From Candidatus Adiutrix sp. (GTDB lineage: Bacteria > Desulfobacterota > Desulfarculia > Adiutricales > Adiutricaceae), in assembly GCA_031273445.1 (NCBI GenBank), contig JAISRV010000146.1:1-7260 (forward strand): DNA of 7,260 bases, written 5' to 3'. The notes under the pieces were generated by a model that saw nothing but the letters and a program-made list of their open reading frames with translations, had not been told where the DNA came from and searched no databases. Shown here piece after piece: positions 1 to 6,325 of the stretch. The position numbers were made by a program, and so were the translations under genes. Every line of letters begins with the position of its first letter. Position 1 is the stretch's first letter.

Positions 1-510
1 GCCCAGACGGCCTATATGGCGGCTAATCCCGATATGGCGCTGGTGCAGACCCAGGAACGCTGGCTCAGAAACGGCCGGCGGGTCAACCCTCGCCGGAGGC
101 ACCTGAAAAAGGCGGGCGACATTTTTATGGAATCTCTTGAACTGTGTCTGATCAGCCCTTCCGCCGTCATGCTCAGGCGCGAAATTTTCGACGAGGTCGG
201 GCTGTTCGACGAAAATCTTCCGGCGGCCGAGGATTACGACCTCTGGCTGCGCGTCCTGGCCCGATATCCGGCCGGGCTCATTGACCGTGAACTGGTCGTG
301 CGCCACGGCGGGCGCGCCGATCAGCTCTCGGCCCGCCACAGCCTGGACCGCTGGCGGATCGCGGCCCTGGAAAAGCTTCTGGCCTCGCCTCTGTCCGCGG
401 AGCGCCGCCGGAAAGCCGAAAATGAGCTGGAGCGCCGCCGGCGTATTTACCTGACGGGGCTGGCCAAAAGGCGGGCGGACGAAGAGCGGGACCTTTCGTG
501 CCCTCAATAG
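1..510 (+). CDS. Family 2 glycosyltransferase, C-terminal part (5' truncated by window edge)
   Basis: The reading frame is open from base 1 to the TAG at 508-510, giving 169 residues; the ATG at 16 is probably internal, since Ala-Gln-Thr-Ala-Tyr precede it in frame and this looks like the middle of a GT-A fold. The stretch SPSAVMLRREIFDEVGLFDE, followed by an AAEDYDLWLRV segment, is the classic C-terminal half of GT2 enzymes; the Glu-Asp pair there corresponds to the usual catalytic-base region. These enzymes transfer a sugar from a nucleotide-sugar donor to a lipid, protein or polysaccharide acceptor at the cytoplasmic membrane face. After it come an HGGRADQLSARH segment and a charged Arg/Glu-rich tail with no membrane helix. 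The donor and acceptor cannot be told from the sequence. The gene is convergent with truA and overlaps its 3' end by 7 bases. The family call is firm; the specific role is unknown. Confidence 0.85.
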   Translation, partial: AQTAYMAANPDMALVQTQERWLRNGRRVNPRRRHLKKAGDIFMESLELCLISPSAVMLRREIFDEVGLFDENLPAAEDYDLWLRVLARYPAGLIDRELVVRHGGRADQLSARHSLDRWRIAALEKLLASPLSAERRRKAENELERRRRIYLTGLAKRRADEERDLSCPQ

Positions 511-1253
511 AGAACTCGATCCAGATACAGCCCGCCGGGCGGGGCCGTGGGGCCGGCCCGGCGCCGGTCGCGGCTGGCGATCAGGCCGGCCATATCCCCG
601 GCTTTGAGGGCGCCCCGGCCTATCGCCGCCAGCGTGCCGGCGATGGTTCGAACCATATGGCGCAGAAAACCGGAGCCTTCCAGCGTCAGGCGCGCTGTTT
701 CCGGCCCCGGCTTCGACAGTTCAGCCCGGAAAATGGCGCGCGTCGTGTCGCGGATATCGCTGCCCGCGGACTGGAAAGCGGCGAAGTCATGTTCGCCCAA
801 AAGGCAGGGCAGGGCCCGCTCCATCGCCGCGAGGTCGAGCCCGGCGCCGACCCACCAGGCGCGCCCGTGCAGAAGGGGGCGGCGGACGGGGCTGACGGAA
901 AATTCATAAGCGTAAACTTTGCCCGCGGCGCTGAAGCGGGCGTGAAAATCCGGGGCCGCCTCTTCAGCGGCCAGTATGGCCACTTCCGGCGGCAAAAGGC
1001 AGTTGCCGCCCCGGATGATCTGCCCGGGGCTCCGCCCGCTGGCGGTGCGGAAGTTGGCGCACTGGGCTCGGGCGTGAACCCCGGCGTCGGTGCGCCCGCT
1101 GCCGTGGAGGGTCACGGGGTGAGCGCAGAGGCGGCTCAAGGCCTGTTCCAGCGTCCCCTGCACCGTCGGGCCGGCTTCCGGCGCCTGCCTCTGCCAGCCG
1201 GCGAAAGCCCTTCCGTCATACTCGACGATTATTTTGAAGTTTGTTTCGGTCAT
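504..1253 (-). CDS. truA: tRNA pseudouridine(38-40) synthase TruA
   Basis: TruA isomerises uridines 38, 39 and 40 in the tRNA anticodon stem to pseudouridine, in the cytoplasm and without a cofactor. With the chosen start the protein has 249 residues, within the usual size of about 245-270. Motifs run in order: EYDGRAFAGWQRQ near the N-terminus; GSGRTDAGVHA with the catalytic aspartate at residue 56; FHARFSA at about 103-109; HDFAAF at about 155-160; GFLRHMVRTIAG at about 195-206; and AGPTAPPGGLYL near the C-terminus. The frame is open back to an ATG at 1313, but the ATG at 1253 is preferred: a GGAG lies 8 bases upstream, the conserved region starts immediately, and a candidate promoter lies between the two starts. 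An ATG at 1259 is also possible but would be only 2 bases from the GGAG. The gene is transcribed divergently from dprA and ends inside the glycosyltransferase stop region. Identification is secure; the start is probable. Confidence 0.95.
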   Translation of the reverse strand: MTETNFKIIVEYDGRAFAGWQRQAPEAGPTVQGTLEQALSRLCAHPVTLHGSGRTDAGVHARAQCANFRTASGRSPGQIIRGGNCLLPPEVAILAAEEAAPDFHARFSAAGKVYAYEFSVSPVRRPLLHGRAWWVGAGLDLAAMERALPCLLGEHDFAAFQSAGSDIRDTTRAIFRAELSKPGPETARLTLEGSGFLRHMVRTIAGTLAAIGRGALKAGDMAGLIASRDRRRAGPTAPPGGLYLDRVLY

Positions 1254-1283
1254 GTCCATGTCTCCGGCCGATACGGCTTTTTT

Positions 1284-1292
1284 CTTATACCA
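1284..1292 (-). promoter_or_regulatory. Candidate extended -10 promoter for truA
   Basis: On the minus strand TGG is followed directly by TATAAG, matching an extended -10 element (TGn plus a TATAAT-like hexamer). The -35 position 17 bases upstream reads TGGCTT, a weak match, which is tolerable for extended -10 promoters. Transcription would begin near 1277, giving a leader of about 24 bases that contains the GGAG before the ATG at 1253. Based on motif matching only. Confidence 0.35.
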
Positions 1293-1328
1293 TATGGCCC
1301 CCCTAAAAGCCATCGCAGGGCGCCCTTA

Positions 1329-1346
1329 AAAGCCGCCGCCGGCTTT
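1329..1346. other. GC-rich hairpin in the truA-dprA divergent region
   Basis: A perfect 7-base inverted repeat, AAAGCCG and CGGCTTT, is separated by the 4-base loop CCGC. Read on the minus strand the stem runs into TTTT, so it resembles a short intrinsic terminator or a barrier to transcription entering truA from the dprA side; read on the plus strand it is followed by CGTTT. A 10-base palindrome, AGGGCGCCCT, lies just beside it at 1317-1326. The stem is short and the T tract poor, so its role is uncertain. Confidence 0.3.
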
Positions 1347-1409
1347 CGTTTGCGACGCAGTCCCCGACCAGGCCGTCAGGCCGAAACGGGAACCGCTGCG
1401 AAAAATGGC

Positions 1410-1438
1410 TTGACGGCGGGCCGTATGAGAGTTATTAA
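1410..1438 (+). promoter_or_regulatory. Sigma-70-like promoter for dprA
   Basis: TTGACG at 1410-1415 matches the -35 consensus at 5 of 6 bases. It is followed after exactly 17 bases by TATTAA at 1433-1438, which matches the -10 consensus at 4 of 6. Transcription would start near 1445, leaving a leader of roughly 38 bases before the dprA ATG. It lies in a gap between divergent genes, where a dprA promoter is expected. This is the best promoter match I found in the window. Confidence 0.5.
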
Positions 1439-1482
1439 GCAGGGTGAATTCAATTTTAAGCCGATCAGGATGAGACAGACGC

Positions 1483-2712
1483 ATGTCCGCGGAATATGAT
1501 CATAGCGAATGGCGAAGCGAGCGCCTGGCCCGACTGGCCCTTTATCTGGCCCTGAACAACAGCCCGGCGCTCTTCCACCGGGTGCTGCGCGCCCTGGGCT
1601 CGGCCGCGGAAGCTTTCGAAGGCCATGACTTAAGGGGGCTCGGGGTCAATCTTCTGCCTTTGATGCGGGCGGGGCGCTTGGACGAGGCCCAGGCGCTGCT
1701 GGAGTCGTCCGGGAAATCGGGGCTTGACATTATTGTCTTCGGCGACGATGATTATCCTTTACGGCTGTCTGAAGTCGCCGACCCGCCCCCCGTTTTATGG
1801 GTTCGCGGCGCCCTGAGGCCGGGCGACAGATATGCGGTGGCCATGGTCGGCGCCCGCGAAGCCACCGAAGCCGGCCTCCTGGCCGCCCGCGGGATGGCCC
1901 GTGAAGGGGCGCTGAGCGGCCTGACCATAGTCAGCGGCCTGGCCAGGGGCATAGACGCGGCCTGTCACCGGGGCGCCCTGGAGGCCGGAGGGCGGACGAT
2001 CGCCGTGCTGGGTTGCGGCCCCGACTATGTATATCCCCGGGAAAACGCCCGCATGTTTGAGGAAATACCGGAACAAGGCGCCATTTTATCGGAATTTCCC
2101 CCCGGCACAAAGCCGCTGCCGGTCTATTTCCCCAGGCGCAACCGGGTCATCGCCGCTTTGGCCCTGGCGGTGGTGGTCGTTGAAGCCGGCGAGAGGAGCG
2201 GCGCGCTGATCACCGCCCGTCTGGCCCTGGAAATGAACCGCGACGTCATGGCCCTGCCGGGGCCGGCCGGCTCGAAATATTCCCGCGGCGCCAATCAACT
2301 CATAAAAAACGGGGCGGCTCTGGTGGAGAGCATGGCCGAGGTGCTGGCCGAAATAAGGCCGCGCCTTTTGGAAGGCCTGGTCAGGCCGGAGAGCGGCGAC
2401 GGGGCGCCGCCCTCCGCGGGCCTTTCCTCGGAAACGGCTGAAAAGGCGCCGCCCGTTAAAACCCCGGGCCGCCGCTCTTCAAGCAGGGCCGCGGCTCTGG
2501 CTGAAAATGCGGAAAAAGCCGCGCCGGTTGCGCCGGTTGCGGGGTCTCCGGAAGAGGCGATACTGGCCCACCTGAGTTCGGGCCGTCTGGACGCGGATGC
2601 GCTGATTCGCCTTACGGGCCTTGCGGCTCCGGAAATGGCCGGCGCGCTTCTGAATCTTGAACTGATGGGTCTTGCGGCCAGACTGGCTTCCGGCTTTTAC
2701 GAAAAGATTTAA
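1483..2712 (+). CDS. dprA: DNA processing protein DprA (Smf)
   Basis: DprA binds incoming single-stranded DNA in the cytoplasm and loads RecA onto it during natural transformation; it is also widespread in bacteria not known to be competent. The 409-residue protein has three parts. An N-terminal helical SAM-like segment covers about 15-85. The Rossmann-like DprA core covers about 90-290, with MVGAREAT (121-128), SGLARGIDAACHRGAL (151-166), VLGCGPDYVYPREN (175-188), SEFPPG and YFPRRNRVIA (about 203-224), ERSGALITARLALE (237-250) and the NQLIKNGA motif near 271-278. A C-terminal winged helix covers about 355-409. Residues 300-353 form an Ala/Pro/Lys-rich linker. A GAGA lies 7 bases before the ATG, and an AGGA a little further upstream. 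topA follows in the same direction after 79 bases, an arrangement seen in many bacteria, so the two may be co-transcribed. All core motifs are present and no frameshift is visible. Confidence 0.97.
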   Translation: MSAEYDHSEWRSERLARLALYLALNNSPALFHRVLRALGSAAEAFEGHDLRGLGVNLLPLMRAGRLDEAQALLESSGKSGLDIIVFGDDDYPLRLSEVADPPPVLWVRGALRPGDRYAVAMVGAREATEAGLLAARGMAREGALSGLTIVSGLARGIDAACHRGALEAGGRTIAVLGCGPDYVYPRENARMFEEIPEQGAILSEFPPGTKPLPVYFPRRNRVIAALALAVVVVEAGERSGALITARLALEMNRDVMALPGPAGSKYSRGANQLIKNGAALVESMAEVLAEIRPRLLEGLVRPESGDGAPPSAGLSSETAEKAPPVKTPGRRSSSRAAALAENAEKAAPVAPVAGSPEEAILAHLSSGRLDADALIRLTGLAAPEMAGALLNLELMGLAARLASGFYEKI

Positions 2713-2731
2713 GTCGCCTGTAAAATATGGC

Positions 2732-2755
2732 CGAATTTTCGCCGAAGCGAATTCG
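2732..2755. other. Imperfect hairpin in the dprA-topA gap
   Basis: CGAATT at 2732-2737 pairs with AATTCG at 2750-2755. Inside it CGC at 2740-2742 pairs with GCG at 2747-2749 around a CGAA tetraloop, leaving a 2-base bulge. No T tract follows, so it is a poor intrinsic terminator and would more likely be an mRNA processing or stabilising structure, or chance. The direct repeat CTGTAAAA flanks it at 2718-2725 and 2760-2767. I found no convincing promoter for topA here, only AT-rich TAAAAT hexamers without good -35 partners. Confidence 0.25.
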
Positions 2756-2791
2756 CCGTCTGTAAAACACTAAAATATTGCGGGTTGATAA

Positions 2792-5197
2792 ATGGGCAAG
2801 TCACTATTGATCGTCGAATCTCCGGCCAAAGCCAAAACCATAGGCAAATATCTCGGCCAGGATTTCGAGGTTCGCGCTTCGGTGGGCCACATCATTGATC
2901 TGCCCAAAAGCAGCCTCGGGGTGGACATTCAAAACGGCTTTTCACCGGAATACGTGGTCATTGACGGCAAACAGAAAGTCATAGACGACCTGAAAAAGGC
3001 GGCCAAAGGCAAAGACGTCATCTATCTGGGGCCCGACCCCGACCGCGAAGGCGAGGCCATCGCCTGGCATATCGCCCGGGCTCTGGGCGAAAAACATAAT
3101 TATAAGCGGGTTCTTCTGCATGAACTGACTCCCAGGGCCATTCGCGAAGCCATCGACCATCCCGTGGCCATTTCCAAAACCCGTTTTGAATCGCAACAGG
3201 CCCGCCGTATTCTGGATCGGCTGATGGGCTATCTCATCTCTCCTCTTCTCTGGGACAAGCTCAAGCGGGGCCTGTCGGCCGGCCGGGTGCAGTCGGTGGC
3301 CTTGCGGCTGATCGTGGAGCGCGAGCGGGCCATTTTCGCTTTCAACCCTGAAGAATACTGGAGCCTGACCGCTGAATTTTTGACCGACGGCAAGCCTTTT
3401 TCCGCCCAGTTGAGCAAGATCGGCGGCGCCAAGGCCGCGCTAACCTGTCAGGAAGAGGCCCTGACCGTGGTCAGGGCCGTCACGGGGCGCGAGTTTACGG
3501 TGGAGGAACTGGTCACTAAGGAGCGTAAGCGCTACCCTCTGCCGCCGTTCACCACCAGCACCCTGCAGCAGGCGGCCTTCAACCGACTGAAGATGGCTTC
3601 GAAAAGGGCCATGCGCGTGGCCCAGGATCTCTATGAAGGCGTGAGCGTGGCCGGCGAAGGCCAAGTCGGCCTGATCACCTATATGCGAACCGACTCCGTG
3701 CGCGTGAACGCGCAGGCCGCAGGGGAGGCGCTTGAGCATATTCGGAAAAATTTCGGGCCTGACTATGCCCCGGCCGCCCCCAACCATTACAAAAATAAGA
3801 AAGGCGCCCAGGACGCCCACGAGGCCGTCAGGCCCACTTCCATATCACGCGACCCGGCCCTGCTGAAAGGGCAATTGGAGACGGCCCACTGGCAGCTCTA
3901 TGATCTCATCTGGCGCCGTTTCGTGGCCAGCCAGATGACCCCCGCCGTCTTGGAGCAGACCACGGCCGATCTTAAAAACGGCGACTACGTTTTTCGGGCC
4001 TCCGGCTCCGTGATCAAGTTCAAAGGCTTTCTCTCCCTCTACGAATTCGGGAAGGACGAGGAAAAGGAGCTGTTGCCGCCTCTGGCCGCGGGCCAGAAAC
4101 TTCAGGCGGAAAAGATCACGCCCAAGCAGCATTTCACGCAGCCGCCGCCTCGTTTTAACGAGGCCACGCTGGTCAAGGAACTGGAGGAGAACGGCATCGG
4201 GCGCCCCTCGACCTATGCCGCCATCATTTCCACCCTTAAGGACAAAGAGTATGTGGATTCGGCCAAAGGGTCGCTGAAGCCCACCGAAATGGGCTTCGCG
4301 GTCACCGACCTTCTGGTGAAAAATTTTCCCGACATTATGGATGTGGACTTCACCGCCGGCCTTGAAGAAAACCTTGATGAAATAGAAGAAGGGAAAGCGG
4401 AGCACCTTGATGTTCTGGCCCGGCTCTACAACCCCCTGGCCGGCAGCCTGGAAAACGCCAAAGCGGCCATGGCCAATCTCAAGCGCGACGGCCTCCCCGC
4501 CGGCGTGGACTGCCCCGCTTGCGGCGTCGGCGCCGCCCTGTCGCTGCGCTACGGCCGCAACGGCTTTTATCTGGCCTGCCGGGAATGCGGATCCACCTGC
4601 GACTTTGAACGTGACGAACATGGCGTGCCCCGTCCGACGCCGCCGTCGCTGGAGGCGGTGGACAAATGCGAAAAATGCGGTCGGCCGATGGTGATAAAAA
4701 AGAGCCGGTATGGCCCTTTCGCGGCCTGCACCGGCTATCCTGAATGCAAAAACGCCAAACCGCTCGTCTCCTCGGCCGCCGGCGAAGTCACGGTGGAAAA
4801 TCCGCCGGAACTGCCGGCGGATTATCCGAAAAAATGCGAAAAATGCGGCAGCGACCTAGTCGTGAAAAAAAATCGCCAGGGCTCCTGGTTCGTCTCCTGC
4901 ACGGCCTATCCCAAATGTAAGAACGCCAAGCCTTTTCCCAGCGGCATCAAATGCCACAAGGAGGGTTGCGACGGCGAAATCGTCGAGCGCTCTTCCAAGC
5001 GCGGGTCGTTTTATGGCTGCAGCAACTACCCCAAATGCCGAACCCTTTTAAAGAGCAAGCCCGTGCCCGCGCCCTGCCCGGTCTGCGGCCGGCCCTATTT
5101 GATCGAAAACCCCAAGGCCAAAAACGATCCCGCGGCCCCGCCGCTGATCTGCACGGCCAAAGGCTGCCCGGGACCGGCCGGAACAGATTCAGCTTAA
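2792..5197 (+). CDS. topA: DNA topoisomerase I (type IA), TopA
   Basis: TopA relaxes negatively supercoiled DNA by cutting one strand through a 5'-phosphotyrosine link and passing the other through. The protein is complete at 801 residues (the E. coli enzyme has 865). The N-terminal Toprim domain begins LLIVESPAKAKTIGKYLG, with Glu9, and contains PDPDREGEAIAWH with the metal-binding acidic residues Asp82, Asp84 and Glu86. LSAGRVQSVALRLI (161-174) follows. The catalytic tyrosine is Tyr297 in GLITYMRTDS (293-302), and ENGIGRPSTYA lies near 466-476. The tail carries five cysteine quartets typical of TopA zinc ribbons: C574/577/596/599, C626/629/646/652, C682/685/703/709, C721/726/743/749 and C762/765/787/792. 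No strong ribosome binding site precedes the ATG; GCGGG lies about 8 bases upstream. The last codons and the stop fall inside a tandem repeat array. Identification is certain. Confidence 0.98.
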   Translation: MGKSLLIVESPAKAKTIGKYLGQDFEVRASVGHIIDLPKSSLGVDIQNGFSPEYVVIDGKQKVIDDLKKAAKGKDVIYLGPDPDREGEAIAWHIARALGEKHNYKRVLLHELTPRAIREAIDHPVAISKTRFESQQARRILDRLMGYLISPLLWDKLKRGLSAGRVQSVALRLIVERERAIFAFNPEEYWSLTAEFLTDGKPFSAQLSKIGGAKAALTCQEEALTVVRAVTGREFTVEELVTKERKRYPLPPFTTSTLQQAAFNRLKMASKRAMRVAQDLYEGVSVAGEGQVGLITYMRTDSVRVNAQAAGEALEHIRKNFGPDYAPAAPNHYKNKKGAQDAHEAVRPTSISRDPALLKGQLETAHWQLYDLIWRRFVASQMTPAVLEQTTADLKNGDYVFRASGSVIKFKGFLSLYEFGKDEEKELLPPLAAGQKLQAEKITPKQHFTQPPPRFNEATLVKELEENGIGRPSTYAAIISTLKDKEYVDSAKGSLKPTEMGFAVTDLLVKNFPDIMDVDFTAGLEENLDEIEEGKAEHLDVLARLYNPLAGSLENAKAAMANLKRDGLPAGVDCPACGVGAALSLRYGRNGFYLACRECGSTCDFERDEHGVPRPTPPSLEAVDKCEKCGRPMVIKKSRYGPFAACTGYPECKNAKPLVSSAAGEVTVENPPELPADYPKKCEKCGSDLVVKKNRQGSWFVSCTAYPKCKNAKPFPSGIKCHKEGCDGEIVERSSKRGSFYGCSNYPKCRTLLKSKPVPAPCPVCGRPYLIENPKAKNDPAAPPLICTAKGCPGPAGTDSA

Positions 5198-5211
5198 GGG
5201 CTCCGCGGCTG

Positions 5212-5258
5212 TCCGGCCGGCGAGAGGAGGGGGCTTGAACTGCCCGTGGCCGGCCGGA
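5212..5258 (+). terminator. Candidate 3'-end hairpin of topA, array copy 1
   Basis: TCCGGCCGGC at 5212-5221 is perfectly complementary to GCCGGCCGGA at 5249-5258, a 10-base GC-rich stem closing a 27-base loop. The sequence AAGGATTTATTTT follows, so T-rich sequence starts several bases after the stem rather than directly. This is weak for an intrinsic terminator but reasonable for an mRNA-end or processing structure just after the topA stop. The array structure itself, not termination, may be its origin. Confidence 0.35.
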
Positions 5259-5287
5259 AAGGATTTATTTTAAGGGCTCCGCGGCTG

Positions 5288-5329
5288 TCCGGCCGGCGAG
5301 GGGAGGGGGCTGAACTGCCTGTGGCCGGA
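5288..5329 (+). terminator. Candidate 3'-end hairpin, array copy 2
   Basis: TCCGGCC at 5288-5294 pairs with GGCCGGA at 5323-5329. This is the copy 2 counterpart of the copy 1 hairpin. The missing CCGG shortens the stem to 7 bases, but pairing is kept. AAGGATTTATTAAGG follows, with no proper T tract. Termination is uncertain; lysR may be partly read through from topA, as I found no good promoter between this hairpin and lysR. Confidence 0.25.
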
Positions 5330-5407
5330 AAGGATTTATTAAGGCGTCTTGTCGGCCCTGACCCCTTTTGGCGGCTCATCGCCTGGGATTGGCCGTAAGG
5401 ATCAAGC

Positions 5408-6325
5408 ATGGATATAAAGAGGTTGGAAATATTTCTCAAGCTTCTGGAGACCAGAAGTTTTTCCAGGACCGCCCAGGTCATGGGGCTGACGCAGCCTTCG
5501 GTCAGCGCCAGCCTTAAAGCGCTGGAAGAGGCGCTTGGCAGTAAACTCTTCGACCGCACGCCGCGCGCGGTGACGCCGCTTGAGGCGGCGGAAATTCTTG
5601 CGCCCTATGCCCTCAACATCGTCGAAACCGCGGGCCGGGCCGCCTGGGCCGTGAATCGCCGGCTGTCTCAGGCCGGAGAGCGGCTGACCATAGGCGCTTC
5701 ATCGGTGCCGTCGGAAGTGTTTGTGCCCGATGCTCTGGCTGAATTCAGCCGCCTGTATCCGGACGTGCTCATTCGCGTCAGAACCGGCAAGTCCAGCGCC
5801 ATTTCCCGGCAGGTGGCCGACGGCGACATTGACCTCGGGCTGGTGGGGGCGGCCCCAAACCTGGAGGAACTGGTCAGCGTTCCCTTCAGCCGGGACCGGC
5901 TGGCGCTTCTGGCCTCCGAAATCCTGGCCCGGCGGATTGGGACGGCGCCGCGCGCCGCCGCCGACCTTCTGGAATGGCCTCTAATTATGCGCGAGGAGGG
6001 TTCCGGGACTCGCGACGCCTTTCTGGCCGGCTTCAGCGACGAAGCCGGCCGCCTGATCGGCCGCCTGAAGGTCCAGGCTGAGGTGGAAGGCCTGGGGCCC
6101 TGCCTGGCCCTGGCCAGAACCTCTTTCGGCGCGATCGTCGTCAGTCGCCTTCTGACCGACGTGATTGATCTGACCGGCCTTAGGGTTATGAACCTGGATT
6201 TTTTAAACATCGGCCGCTCTTTCCATGTCGTCCGGCGTAAAAACAAAAATGATTCGCCGGCCGCCGACGCTTTAATAACCGTTATTAAAGGGGTTGCTAA
6301 AAAATGTATGATCCGAAACGATTGA
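5408..6325 (+). CDS. LysR-type transcriptional regulator, probably selenium-metabolism associated
   Basis: This 305-residue protein has the standard LysR length and layout. The N-terminal winged helix-turn-helix (about 1-60) contains the helices around SFSRTAQVMGLTQPSVSASL and the typical LFDRTPRAVTPLEA wing. A linker helix follows, then a two-lobed periplasmic-binding-like effector domain from about 92, with LTIGASS at 93-99, GDIDLGLVG at 139-147 and REEGSGTRDAF at 195-205, a segment typical of the CysB/CysL/CbbR-like branch. LysR proteins bind DNA as tetramers and respond to a small co-inducer, unknown here. TAAGGA lies 6 bases before the ATG, a good ribosome binding site. The last 22 bases overlap the start of selD, and I recall a LysR subfamily repeatedly found beside selenium genes, so control of selenium metabolism is the likely role. 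That assignment rests on context and memory. Gene type is certain; target and effector are inferred. Confidence 0.95.
   Translation: MDIKRLEIFLKLLETRSFSRTAQVMGLTQPSVSASLKALEEALGSKLFDRTPRAVTPLEAAEILAPYALNIVETAGRAAWAVNRRLSQAGERLTIGASSVPSEVFVPDALAEFSRLYPDVLIRVRTGKSSAISRQVADGDIDLGLVGAAPNLEELVSVPFSRDRLALLASEILARRIGTAPRAAADLLEWPLIMREEGSGTRDAFLAGFSDEAGRLIGRLKVQAEVEGLGPCLALARTSFGAIVVSRLLTDVIDLTGLRVMNLDFLNIGRSFHVVRRKNKNDSPAADALITVIKGVAKKCMIRND
6270..6290. repeat. Perfect 21-base AT-rich dyad at the lysR-selD junction
   Basis: CTTTAATAAC at 6270-6279 and GTTATTAAAG at 6281-6290 are perfect inverted repeats around a single central C. The element lies within the last codons of lysR and ends 13 bases before the selD ATG, with its right arm running into the AAGGGG ribosome binding site. 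It is strikingly AT-rich for this region and uses TTA and ATA codons, where the neighbouring genes mostly use CTG/CTT and ATC/ATT. As DNA it could be an operator. As RNA it could fold with a 9-base stem and CCG loop that would partly hide the selD ribosome binding site. Its symmetry does not centre on the T-N11-A of a classical LysR box. The structure is certain; its function is inferred. Confidence 0.85.
6288..6293 (+). promoter_or_regulatory. selD ribosome binding site
   Basis: AAGGGG lies 10 bases before the ATG at 6304 and is the only Shine-Dalgarno-like sequence near that start. Its first bases are shared with the right arm of the dyad at 6270-6290, so the two may be linked functionally. 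The later in-frame GTG at 6334 has no such site, which supports the ATG at 6304. Confidence 0.5.

Larger units (their letters stand above)
5164..5344. repeat. Tandem repeat array, 76-base period, spanning the topA stop codon
   Basis: Two near-identical copies sit head to tail: copy 1 at 5194-5269 (76 bases) and copy 2 at 5270-5340 (71 bases). They differ by two substitutions (A5225 to G5301, C5245 to T5320), loss of one T, and loss of one CCGG. A third start, TTAAGG, follows at 5339-5344. The same period reaches back into topA: 5164-5200 matches 5240-5276 at 30 of 37 positions, including the blocks CTGCCCG and CCGGCCGGAA and the end TTAAGGG that holds the TAA stop. The array therefore looks like a tandem amplification of the topA 3' end, with more divergence in the part that is still coding. 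Each unit contains an inverted repeat and a purine-rich GAGG(A/G)GGGG-type run. The remaining gap, 5345-5407, holds nothing I recognise beyond the lysR ribosome binding site. Confidence 0.93.

Noticed and set aside
498..1499. A 333-codon open frame on the plus strand opposite truA.
   Set aside because: It is antisense to a gene with every TruA motif, its protein is a low-complexity Gly/Ala/Arg/Pro string with no family resemblance, and long antisense frames are common in GC-rich DNA.
3845..4621. A 258-codon minus-strand frame within topA.
   Set aside because: It is antisense to conserved TopA sequence, has no motif, and has no plausible ribosome binding site or promoter that I could see.
5235..5273. 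A 12-codon frame in array copy 1 starting with TTG, with AGGAGG four bases upstream, and a similar one in copy 2.
   Set aside because: The copy 2 counterpart starts with CTG and its peptide diverges after about six codons because of the CCGG loss, so there is no sign of selection on a peptide.
5345..5407. A sigma-70 or sigma-54 promoter directly upstream of lysR.
   Set aside because: TTGTCG and TTGGCG are present but no -10 hexamer sits at the right distance, and no GG-N10-GC sigma-54 pair fits.
6270..6290. The dyad as a classical LysR T-N11-A operator.
   Set aside because: The symmetric positions give A-N11-T and T-N13-A rather than T-N11-A, so a standard LysR box is not supported, although binding by some regulator remains possible.
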